Assembly: GCA_964563925.1 (NCBI GenBank) | Contig: CAZLZD010000056.1 | Span: forward strand, 1-28,265 | Direction: 5' to 3' | DNA length: 28,265 nucleotides | From: JAUILA01 sp964563925 | Lineage (GTDB): Bacteria; Bacteroidota; Bacteroidia; Cytophagales; Cyclobacteriaceae | Part shown: positions 1 to 6,693 of the stretch, piece after piece | Position numbering within the stretch: the stretch's first letter is position 1 | Layout of the letters: each line of letters opens with the position of its first letter | Program-made: the position numbers and the translations under genes | The notes under the pieces: model-generated | The model's database searches: none | The model's input: only the letters and a program-made list of their open reading frames with translations | Told to the model about the DNA's origin: nothing

Positions 1-2
1 CG

Positions 3-191
3 ATGCATTACCTCAGGTTTTGTTATGACAGGGGTCCGGAAGTGTGGAAGCAGACCAGGAAAAATTTAAATCAGTATGCGGTGGAAGGAGAGGAGTTGAC
101 GGCGATCCTGAAATCAGCCAGGGAGGCCTTTAAGCTGATTTTTGACATCGCCTCCCGGCTTCCGAAAGACCTTAGAAACAAAATGCCCTGA
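3..191 (+). CDS. C-terminal part of an unrecognised protein (5' end probably outside window)
   Basis: A reading frame is open from the window edge and ends in TGA at 189-191. An ATG at position 3 could be a start, but with only two bases before it the frame more probably continues upstream, so this is best read as the last 62 residues of a larger protein. The stretch is rich in Lys, Arg, Glu and Leu and should be largely helical, ending in DLRNKMP. It has no signal peptide, membrane segment or catalytic motif. It lies 33 bases ahead of the likely ATG of the LytTR gene on the same strand, so the two may be co-transcribed. I do not recognise the family. Confidence 0.45.
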   Translation: MHYLRFCYDRGPEVWKQTRKNLNQYAVEGEELTAILKSAREAFKLIFDIASRLPKDLRNKMP

Positions 192-224
192 GGATTACAG
201 GGTCATTCCTTAATTTTGCCCCGG

Positions 225-986
225 ATGCGGCGTATACTTAAACCAAATATTACGGCAAAAGGGCTTTTCTGTCTCCTTTCCGGGATCACCCTGTTCATTG
301 TGTTGTTTATTTATCGCGGGTTTGGTATCGATCAGGGGATTTCCTACAGCGGACACTCCCTGCTTGCCAGGGCGACGGTTTTTTCTGCAGCCAATGCCAT
401 GGTGATGTACCTCCTGGAATTTCATGTAAGACGGTTTATCACAGTAGGGAAAGTACGAGGCCAGGTACTCTGGCGTTTCGTGGAGATCGTTATTGGCGCT
501 ACGGTGATTTTTCTGATTTTCAATTTTTTCTGGAAGGGAACCGAATGGACATGGTCGGCATATGGCCTTCTCCTTTTTGAATACAGCGCGGTTATGATAT
601 TTCCGGTTCTCCTGACCATGGCCTTCCGGTATTCCAACCCGGGCCCGTCTCCCGGGAGAGTTGTTTTTTTTTCAGCAAACGGAAAGAAGCGTTTTACCCT
701 GAAGAAATCAGAGGTCCTGTTTTTAAAAGCGGCAGACAATTATGTGGAAATATTTTATGCGTCTGGCGGAAAAGTCCGTAAGGAACTGATCAGGAATACC
801 CTGAAAGAATTACTGGCCGATCCTGATATAGCTTCTGTCATCTTCCGCACCCACAGGAGTTATGCGGTAAACCTGGAAAACGTCAGCAAGCTGTCAGACC
901 AGGGTGGGGAAATGGTATTGGAATTGCAGGGTCAGGAATTACCGGTCAGTAAAAAATACCGCTCAGTAGTAACCGGCCGACACTGA
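225..986 (+). CDS. Membrane-anchored LytTR-domain transcriptional regulator
   Basis: Predicted DNA-binding regulator held in the inner membrane. The N-terminal half has four hydrophobic segments (about residues 12-30, 46-62, 84-102 and 110-132), and the C-terminal ~110 residues form a LytTR domain. LytTR hallmarks visible are EVLFLKAADNYVEIF, then FRTHRSYAVNLENV, then LPVSKKYR near the end. There is no response-regulator receiver domain, so this belongs to the Bacteroidota class in which LytTR is fused directly to a membrane bundle. I chose the ATG at 225 over an in-frame TTG at 216. Such proteins usually regulate neighbouring genes, and the serine hydrolase gene begins 83 bases downstream on the same strand. 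The stimulus and DNA target are unknown. Confidence 0.85.
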   Translation: MRRILKPNITAKGLFCLLSGITLFIVLFIYRGFGIDQGISYSGHSLLARATVFSAANAMVMYLLEFHVRRFITVGKVRGQVLWRFVEIVIGATVIFLIFNFFWKGTEWTWSAYGLLLFEYSAVMIFPVLLTMAFRYSNPGPSPGRVVFFSANGKKRFTLKKSEVLFLKAADNYVEIFYASGGKVRKELIRNTLKELLADPDIASVIFRTHRSYAVNLENVSKLSDQGGEMVLELQGQELPVSKKYRSVVTGRH

Positions 987-1069
987 TTTTTCACCCCATA
1001 TTTGCCGAATTCGCCACAGAATGCTTTCAGCCGTTGATTGTTCCATGCAGTACGCTCATTTTTGGAGTT

Positions 1070-2197
1070 ATGAATAAAGCGATACTGATATTCATGCTTT
1101 GGGGTATTCTATTGGGCGCATGCTCAACCAGGGCCACCATGGAAGAGGATCCGGTGACTTCCTACCTGGATTCCCTTTTTTCGGCACGTCATGACGCTGG
1201 GCGTTTTGATGGTGCGATTCTTATTGCACGCGGCGACAGTGTATTGTATAAAAATGCGATCGGAATAGCAGACCGGAGCTGGAATATTCCGGTTCAGGAA
1301 AATACCAGGTTTGATATTGCATCCCTCAATAAATCATTCCAGGCAGCCCTGGTTTTGCTGGCTGTGGAGGAAGGTCGGCTCAGCCTGAACGATACCTTAA
1401 CAGACCTGCTCGGCCGGTACCGCTACCAGGGTACATTTCACCCGTCAGTCACCTTGCATCATCTGCTTACCCATTCGTCCGGGTTGCCCGATTATGACGG
1501 AGTCGCCGATTCACTTTCCGCCAATGGTTTCAGGCGCTTTAAACGAATGCATATGTCTAATGACGAATATGTCGATTTCATCAGCCGGCTGGAGCCTGTG
1601 GGGGATCCCGGCGAAGGGTTCCATTATAGTAATTTTGCCTATCACCTGCTGGCAATCATCCTTGAAGACACATATAACCGGCATTTTGGGGAAATTCTCC
1701 AGGAAAAGATTATTAATCCACTGGGGATGCGGGGGACGTTCTCGGAGAATGACAACCGGAAGATCCATGAGCATGTGGCGGAGGCTTACACCTATAGTGA
1801 GGCTGACAGTTCCTGGTTACGGAATGATTTTATCGACCTGACACTGGGACGGAGGATATTCTCCACCGCACCGGATTTGCTGCGATGGGCGCAGGCCATG
1901 AATGACGACCGGCTCCTGTCCGATTCCTCGAGGGAGATTATGCAGACCAACCATCTGACGGGTGATATTTCCTATGGCTATGGCTGGGTGGTATTCGAAC
2001 AGAATGCTGAGTATGCCTGGGGTGACCTTGAAATTGATCAGCCTTACCTGATCCATGGTGGAAGTACCGAAGGATATCGCTCTATGCTGGTCAACGTGGA
2101 GGATGGCGAATGCATCATTGTCTTTCTTGCCAATACAGGAGACCGGACCCAGGAATTAGAATTAACGAAAGAAATCATAAAACATTTTTATCAATGA
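1070..2197 (+). CDS. Lipoprotein serine hydrolase, beta-lactamase / penicillin-binding fold (class C-like)
   Basis: Exported acyl-serine hydrolase of the AmpC/EstB/D-Ala-D-Ala carboxypeptidase superfamily, 375 aa from the ATG at 1070; a TTG at 1034 would put 12 polar residues before the signal and is less likely. The signal peptide ends in a lipobox (LLGAC, Cys18), so the protein should be membrane-tethered in the envelope. The three active-site elements are present: SLNK (Ser85 nucleophile, Lys88), YSN at 186-188 (Tyr general base), and HGG at 329-331 in place of KTG. The family covers peptidases, esterases and a few true beta-lactamases; HGG instead of KTG favours an esterase or peptidase, but the substrate cannot be assigned. 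The gene overlaps the next one by 4 bases (ATGA), indicating translational coupling. Confidence 0.9.
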   Translation: MNKAILIFMLWGILLGACSTRATMEEDPVTSYLDSLFSARHDAGRFDGAILIARGDSVLYKNAIGIADRSWNIPVQENTRFDIASLNKSFQAALVLLAVEEGRLSLNDTLTDLLGRYRYQGTFHPSVTLHHLLTHSSGLPDYDGVADSLSANGFRRFKRMHMSNDEYVDFISRLEPVGDPGEGFHYSNFAYHLLAIILEDTYNRHFGEILQEKIINPLGMRGTFSENDNRKIHEHVAEAYTYSEADSSWLRNDFIDLTLGRRIFSTAPDLLRWAQAMNDDRLLSDSSREIMQTNHLTGDISYGYGWVVFEQNAEYAWGDLEIDQPYLIHGGSTEGYRSMLVNVEDGECIIVFLANTGDRTQELELTKEIIKHFYQ

Positions 2198-2895
2198 ACA
2201 AACTGATTACAACCTCCCTAGTATTCTTCGCCTGCATGTTAACCGTTTCCGCGCAAGAAGATATCACCGGATTATGGGAAATCACTGACGTACATGTCGG
2301 GGAACAGGAAATGACACCGGTTGCACGCTGGACAAGGATTCACAGTGACTTTACATTCGAATCAGGCAACGGTTGGCTTAGAAACGCACTTGGAACCTAT
2401 ACCTATGATCGCAGTACTACAGAATTTATGCCTTATAACCCACTTGGTATCATCGACAAAGCCGGCCCCTTTCGCGTATCTTTTGAAGGGGATAAGATGA
2501 TCTGGGAACGGGAGGAAGAAGGTATGCCGGTCCGGGTGGTATCCGAAAGAATCAGTGAATTACCCATGTCCCCTGCAGATCTGCTTTCCGGCCTCTGGAA
2601 AGAAACCTCCGTGTCGGGTAGCGGTGGTGCGTCTCCGCTGTCAGATTTGTCCCGGATATATTTCGGGTGGGACCGTATTTACCGTGGACTGCAAAATGAC
2701 GGTAACCGGGCCACGGGTTACTGGCATATGCACGCACACAGGCCCGAGCTGACGCTTATGCCTCACCGCGAAGGGGCAACGCCACTTACCTGGCAGGTGG
2801 AAGTCGATCGTGATACATTGCGGCTGACCGGAATTTCCGATGAAATTAAAGGAGTGGTACGGCTCTTCTCCAGGAAACAATCATGGACTGATTAA
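2194..2895 (+). CDS. Secreted two-lobe lipocalin-like protein of unknown function
   Basis: A 233-aa exported protein. The start is the ATG at 2194, which overlaps the TGA of the serine hydrolase gene (ATGA) and is followed at once by a Sec signal peptide, MNKLITTSLVFFACMLTVSA, cleaved before Gln. The mature part seems to contain two similar beta-rich lobes. Each opens with a Gly-Leu-Trp motif (ITGLWEITDV near residue 25; LLSGLWKETSV near 133) and ends with an R-V/L strand, as in lipocalin-like proteins that bind small hydrophobic ligands. No catalytic residues are evident. Coupling to the hydrolase gene suggests a shared job, perhaps substrate binding, but that is inference. Assignment to the lipocalin-like fold rests on pattern alone. 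Confidence 0.75.
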   Translation: MNKLITTSLVFFACMLTVSAQEDITGLWEITDVHVGEQEMTPVARWTRIHSDFTFESGNGWLRNALGTYTYDRSTTEFMPYNPLGIIDKAGPFRVSFEGDKMIWEREEEGMPVRVVSERISELPMSPADLLSGLWKETSVSGSGGASPLSDLSRIYFGWDRIYRGLQNDGNRATGYWHMHAHRPELTLMPHREGATPLTWQVEVDRDTLRLTGISDEIKGVVRLFSRKQSWTD

Positions 2896-2937
2896 AGGGA
2901 GACCAAAACCCTGCGGGCTATGGAAACGTATATGTAG

Positions 2938-2964
2938 TTGATATATCAAGTAAAAGACTTTACT
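2938..2964. promoter_or_regulatory. Two abutting palindromes, likely operator for the S41-MarR unit
   Basis: TTGATATATCAA at 2938-2949 is a perfect 12-base palindrome. It shares its last base with a second inverted repeat, AGTAAA-AGAC-TTTACT, at 2949-2964. The pair ends 17 bases before the ATG of the S41 protease gene. MarR regulators bind AT-rich palindromes of this size in the promoters they control, and a MarR gene is the second gene of this same unit, so autoregulation is a reasonable inference. Binding is not shown. Confidence 0.5.
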
Positions 2965-2981
2965 CAAAATAACAACAACAT

Positions 2982-4046
2982 ATGTCGGTAATTACCTTGC
3001 GAATGATTCCGGTGATCCTGGGAATAGTGGTGGCCGGCTCTTCCTGTGCCCAGTCAGAAAGGGGTGCATTAAGCCAGGCCGATAAAGCGAGGGTGATACA
3101 ATCAGTCACCGATTTGCTGGTCAGCAACTATGTGTATCCTGAAACGGCGGATAAAATGGCATCCACCCTTAGTATGAACCTGCACGCAGGCAGGTATGAT
3201 ACGATACATCGTCCTGAGGCACTCGGTGAAATGTTGACCACGGACCTCTATGAGGTTAGCCGGGACAAACATCTGAGGGTGGAGTATCGGCCGGTATCCT
3301 CTCAACGTTCTGATGCCTCTGCACCCCGGGGTAATATGGAGGATGAAGCCAGCCAGTCTGATTACGGGTTTCATACGGTAAGAATCCTGGAAGGCAATAT
3401 TGGCTACCTGGATCTGAGGGGATTTTATGAGGCGCGATATGCCGAAGAGGTGGCTAACGCTGCCATGGCGAAATTAATTGACACCGATGCATTAATTATT
3501 GACCTCAGGAAGAACGGGGGCGGTTCTCCTTCCATGATACAGCTGATCAGCAGTTACCTGTTCACTTCGGAGCCTGTTCACCTGAATACATTCTACTGGC
3601 GCCCGGCAGACGAATATACGGAAACATGGACATTCAGAGAGGTACCCGGGAAACGAAGGCCTGACTGGGATGTGTACGTACTCACCAGTTCGTATACCTT
3701 TTCCGCTGCGGAGGAATTCTCCTACAACCTGAAACACATGAAGAGGGCCACATTGATCGGTGAGACTACCGGGGGCGGTGCGCATCCCGGAGGGGTGATG
3801 AGGGCTGACGGTGGATTTGTTGTTTGGGTGCCCCAGGGCCGTGCGATCAATCCGGTTACAGGAACAAACTGGGAAGGGGTTGGGGTTATTCCCCATGTGA
3901 AGACCGATGCACAGGAAGCACACCTCATTGCCTACCGGAAAGCACTGGAACGTCTTTCAGCCGGGGCAGCCGGGGAAAGGGCTGATAAATACCACGATTT
4001 ACTTGAAAAACTACGGACGAATGGTGGGGCATTATTCGAAGAATGA
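2982..4046 (+). CDS. Exported S41-family (tail-specific/IRBP-like) serine protease
   Basis: A 354-aa secreted hydrolase related to C-terminal processing proteases and the IRBP/TSPc fold. The order is a signal peptide (residues 1-23, with Cys22 in GSSCAQ possibly lipidated, although the lipobox is poor); a helical N-terminal region (about 30-105) typical of the IRBP-like branch, which lacks a PDZ domain; and the TSPc core. Core motifs are YLDLRGFYE, ALIIDLRKNGGGS (about 170-182), the nucleophile region TSSYTFSAAEEF with probable catalytic Ser241, and GETTGGGAHPGG (260-271). The protein ends in a Lys-rich helix. Substrates may be peptides or misfolded envelope proteins. The gene stands 12 bases ahead of the MarR gene and is preceded by two palindromes, so it is probably under that regulator. 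Confidence 0.87.
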   Translation: MSVITLRMIPVILGIVVAGSSCAQSERGALSQADKARVIQSVTDLLVSNYVYPETADKMASTLSMNLHAGRYDTIHRPEALGEMLTTDLYEVSRDKHLRVEYRPVSSQRSDASAPRGNMEDEASQSDYGFHTVRILEGNIGYLDLRGFYEARYAEEVANAAMAKLIDTDALIIDLRKNGGGSPSMIQLISSYLFTSEPVHLNTFYWRPADEYTETWTFREVPGKRRPDWDVYVLTSSYTFSAAEEFSYNLKHMKRATLIGETTGGGAHPGGVMRADGGFVVWVPQGRAINPVTGTNWEGVGVIPHVKTDAQEAHLIAYRKALERLSAGAAGERADKYHDLLEKLRTNGGALFEE

Positions 4047-4058
4047 GTAATATCGTGT

Positions 4059-4505
4059 ATGATGGATACACCGTTAAAAACGGTATTCTACAGCATAGAG
4101 CGTGCGATCAAGGAATACCGTAAGCTGGTGCAGCGAAATCTGGCCAAAGTAAATGACCGGATTACCGTTGACCAGGCGCTTACGCTGATGATACTGGACC
4201 AGGATGACAGTCTGTCCCAACGGGAACTTGCCGATATCCTTTTCAGGGATAATGCCTCAATGACCCGCACCATGCAGCTCATGGTCGGTCACGGGTGGCT
4301 TGACCGTCCTGAACATGCCTCAGACGGCCGGCGCCGTCAGTTGCGCATTACCCGAAAGGGTAAAAAGTTACTGGAAGATATTGCCCCGGTGGTCAAAGAG
4401 AACCGTCGGCTCGCCCTGAAGAATATTTCCGGCACGGAGCAAAAATCCCTGATGCTGTCACTGGGCAAAATAATTGATAATTGTCAGCCGGACAGCGAGT
4501 CGTGA
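4059..4505 (+). CDS. MarR-family transcriptional regulator
   Basis: A 148-aa (147 if started at the ATG at 4062) dimeric winged-helix repressor. It shows the MarR order: an N-terminal dimerisation helix, a helix-turn-helix (SQRELADILFRDNASMTRTM, about 53-72), and a wing rich in basic residues (DRPEHASDGRRRQLRITRKG, about 82-101), followed by C-terminal helices. The signature DxRRxxLxxT is met by DGRRRQLRIT. The gene follows the S41 protease gene by 12 bases and almost certainly shares its transcript; the palindromes at 2938-2964 are candidate binding sites. The ligand is unknown. It converges on the glycosyltransferase pair with only 4 bases between stop codons. Confidence 0.92.
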   Translation: MMDTPLKTVFYSIERAIKEYRKLVQRNLAKVNDRITVDQALTLMILDQDDSLSQRELADILFRDNASMTRTMQLMVGHGWLDRPEHASDGRRRQLRITRKGKKLLEDIAPVVKENRRLALKNISGTEQKSLMLSLGKIIDNCQPDSES

Positions 4506-4509
4506 CCGG

Positions 4510-5724
4510 TTACTTCCAGGCTCTTGAAAGAGTTTTAAGAATATCCAGAACTACCTTTGACACGTCGGCCGGCGAAGGCGAACCGGTAAGGTGACGGCAC
4601 AATCCCTGTACCGGGTAATCTTTCAGCGTTGTTTCGCCGATATGGGTCACCTTATAAGGAGGAACGATCTCCACCATGGCCGCGGCCTGAATCCCGGGAA
4701 TGATCATATTGGAGCCATGCACCCCGATGACCACATGGCTTTCTGCAAAGCAGGTGAGCCATTCTCGCTCATCATCCTGTGATGGTTCGTTTTTACGTAA
4801 GTCAGTTACAGTGTCAGGAAATGATCCACTGGTGCCAATCCCGGCCACTACCACCCTGAGGCTCTTATTTTCTTCCCGTAATTTTCGTACAACCTGCATG
4901 ACAAGTTTATTCTGCCTGTTGACCAGTATACCCTTCAGTGAATTCAGCCACTTCATTTTGACCAATATCTTAAAAAGAAGCTCTTCCCAGCCATGCCGGT
5001 GCCAGAAGCGGTCTTCCCGAAGGATAAACACCACCTGAGCCGAAATTTCTTTTCTTCTGGTATAATCGAATGAAGGTATTTTAAGATAATCCTCATAGTC
5101 TACCTCTACCGGGTCGGCATAGATGGAAACCTCGTGAAGCATGCATTCATCGAACCTGTTGATCTGCTCATGAGCAAAAGAATCCAGGCCGGTAATCCTG
5201 TCCTTCATGCTCGTTAATTCTCCGTCAACCATCCACGCTTCATTCACGACATTCGGAATCAGCCAGGCCATTTTTTTCGGGAGTATGGCGATCAGGCAGG
5301 CCGACGGGTATTTCTTACGCACAACGGTCAGGTTGCACAGCTTGGTGAATACATGACCAAAGCAATCATCCAGGCAATTGACAAGAATAGCATTCCGGCT
5401 TTGGCAAGGAGTAAACTCCTCCAAGGAGATCGGGTAGACCGATTCTTCCGGGGTGGAGGTCATGGAACGGATAAGCGGACGTGCGAGCCAGGCGCCATTG
5501 GAGAGGGGGTAATCAGCGTATTTACCATCCTTTGAAAAACTAATGGGAAGGTCACGGGCGTGAGCCAGTGGCAAGGTGTGATAGTATTCTGTATTGCATT
5601 CCTCACACCGGCAATCAGCCAGGATATGGATGCCCTGTAAGAACCACCGGTCCGGCACATTCCCTTTCGCGCAGGAAGGACAGGCATAGGTTTTTGAAAT
5701 TGGCTTTGTAAGGTCTGTAATCAT
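4510..5724 (-). CDS. GT61/DUF563-like glycosyltransferase with N-terminal zinc ribbon
   Basis: A 404-aa cytosolic protein without signal peptide or membrane segment. The N terminus carries a probable zinc ribbon: CPSC at 15-18 and CRCEEC at 38-43 (CxxC...CxxC with an extra Cys38). The C-terminal half resembles DUF563/GT61 transferases: GVHGSNMIIPG (334-344) matches the family's G-x-H-G-[AS]-x-[LM] nucleotide-sugar site, and DDCFGHVF (119-126) could be the upstream conserved element. The donor and acceptor are unknown. Its ATG shares one base with the stop of the preceding fucosyltransferase-like gene (TAATG), so the two are coupled and probably act on the same glycan. The zinc ribbon is unusual for the family and may bind the acceptor. 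The family call is moderate. Confidence 0.65.
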   Translation of the reverse strand: MITDLTKPISKTYACPSCAKGNVPDRWFLQGIHILADCRCEECNTEYYHTLPLAHARDLPISFSKDGKYADYPLSNGAWLARPLIRSMTSTPEESVYPISLEEFTPCQSRNAILVNCLDDCFGHVFTKLCNLTVVRKKYPSACLIAILPKKMAWLIPNVVNEAWMVDGELTSMKDRITGLDSFAHEQINRFDECMLHEVSIYADPVEVDYEDYLKIPSFDYTRRKEISAQVVFILREDRFWHRHGWEELLFKILVKMKWLNSLKGILVNRQNKLVMQVVRKLREENKSLRVVVAGIGTSGSFPDTVTDLRKNEPSQDDEREWLTCFAESHVVIGVHGSNMIIPGIQAAAMVEIVPPYKVTHIGETTLKDYPVQGLCRHLTGSPSPADVSKVVLDILKTLSRAWK

Positions 5725-6629
5725 TATCTGATCCCCCAGCGATCAAGTAAATATACGAGGATAGTTTTCCACCGCATCCATCGCATTGATCTGCGTTCCA
5801 GCAAGGTATAGGGAATTTCCGGATTGAACAAGAGCACAGCGTATGAGACGTTGGAATGGGTCAGTATCACCTCCTTGCAGTGGGCCATGGTATAGACGTC
5901 CTTAATAACCTCAAGTCCGAGCTGACGTTTATTTTTCATCCCGGGGTCCCTGTGCACCGCCTGACCTGAAGCAGATCGGGTTGCCCCGGAATGCACCACT
6001 TTTCCACCAAACTCCTGTTGCAATACTTCCAGTACGTTTTGCTCATCAGTAGCTACAAACAACTGGTCATAATGCTTGAGCTTTTTCCTGATTAGCCGTT
6101 GCAGTCTGGCCAGGGGAGCAGGAGGAACCTCCAGGTGGTGATCGGTGCCTCGCCAGTGAATACCCAGTGTAGAACGGGAGCGAACCTGGCTGGCAGACTT
6201 ATCCAGAAGTTGCTTTACTTCCGGGCGGAAATTAAGTTCGGCGATCCCTTCTTTGTTCATTTTACGAAGGAGTGTGCGATGCCAGATCCGAAGCGGATAG
6301 GTTTCGAATAAACGGTTCGCGACGATATGTTCCGCAGACGGGGGAGAATCCTGCAGGAAGTAATAATTCCAGAAATTAGCATCTTTTTCACCCGGGTCGC
6401 TGAATAGATAATTGATTCCCCCAAAATTTATCCATGGATCCAAACCGAAATGCTTTGCAAAGAGAATTCCGTTAATTGCCTGGATAAATAAAGAAAAGAA
6501 ACCGCGTTCGCAATAAGATTCAGCGTGTGTACATAGACAATCGGGTAAGCCGCATCGGATCTCATAATACCTGGCCGCTGCCAGTTGTTCCTTTCGCCCG
6601 GGTGATATGCGGAGTTTTCTCTTTAACAT
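5724..6629 (-). CDS. NodZ/FUT8-like fucosyltransferase-fold glycosyltransferase
   Basis: A 301-aa probable cytosolic GT-B glycosyltransferase. The key motif is GIHWRGTDH (156-164), the HxRGTD donor-binding loop of GT23 alpha-1,6-fucosyltransferases and protein O-fucosyltransferases, whose Arg contacts GDP-fucose. It is followed by FVATDEQNVL (191-200) and by VIKDVYTMAHCKEVILTHSNVSYAV (written here in two parts as VIKDVYTMAH and ILTHSNVSYAV, about 241-264), which match the acidic helix and the S-N-[VL]-S segment of the same fold. The N-terminal third holds four Cys residues within 26-40. GDP-fucose is the likely donor by homology; the acceptor is unknown. It is the first gene of a pair with the GT61-like gene and starts 64 bases past the end of the envelope operon on the same strand. 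Confidence 0.75.
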   Translation of the reverse strand: MLKRKLRISPGRKEQLAAARYYEIRCGLPDCLCTHAESYCERGFFSLFIQAINGILFAKHFGLDPWINFGGINYLFSDPGEKDANFWNYYFLQDSPPSAEHIVANRLFETYPLRIWHRTLLRKMNKEGIAELNFRPEVKQLLDKSASQVRSRSTLGIHWRGTDHHLEVPPAPLARLQRLIRKKLKHYDQLFVATDEQNVLEVLQQEFGGKVVHSGATRSASGQAVHRDPGMKNKRQLGLEVIKDVYTMAHCKEVILTHSNVSYAVLLFNPEIPYTLLERRSMRWMRWKTILVYLLDRWGIR

Positions 6630-6693
6630 GTATACACAAAAGCGTGAATGTAACGGAATTTAAAGACTCCTGCCAGTCGTGTCGTACGCCAGG

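Noticed and set aside
4510..6629. Glycosyltransferase pair as a horizontally acquired island
   Set aside because: No integrase, tRNA, insertion sequence or flanking repeat is visible, and it fits tightly between neighbours with 4 and 64 bases of spacing.
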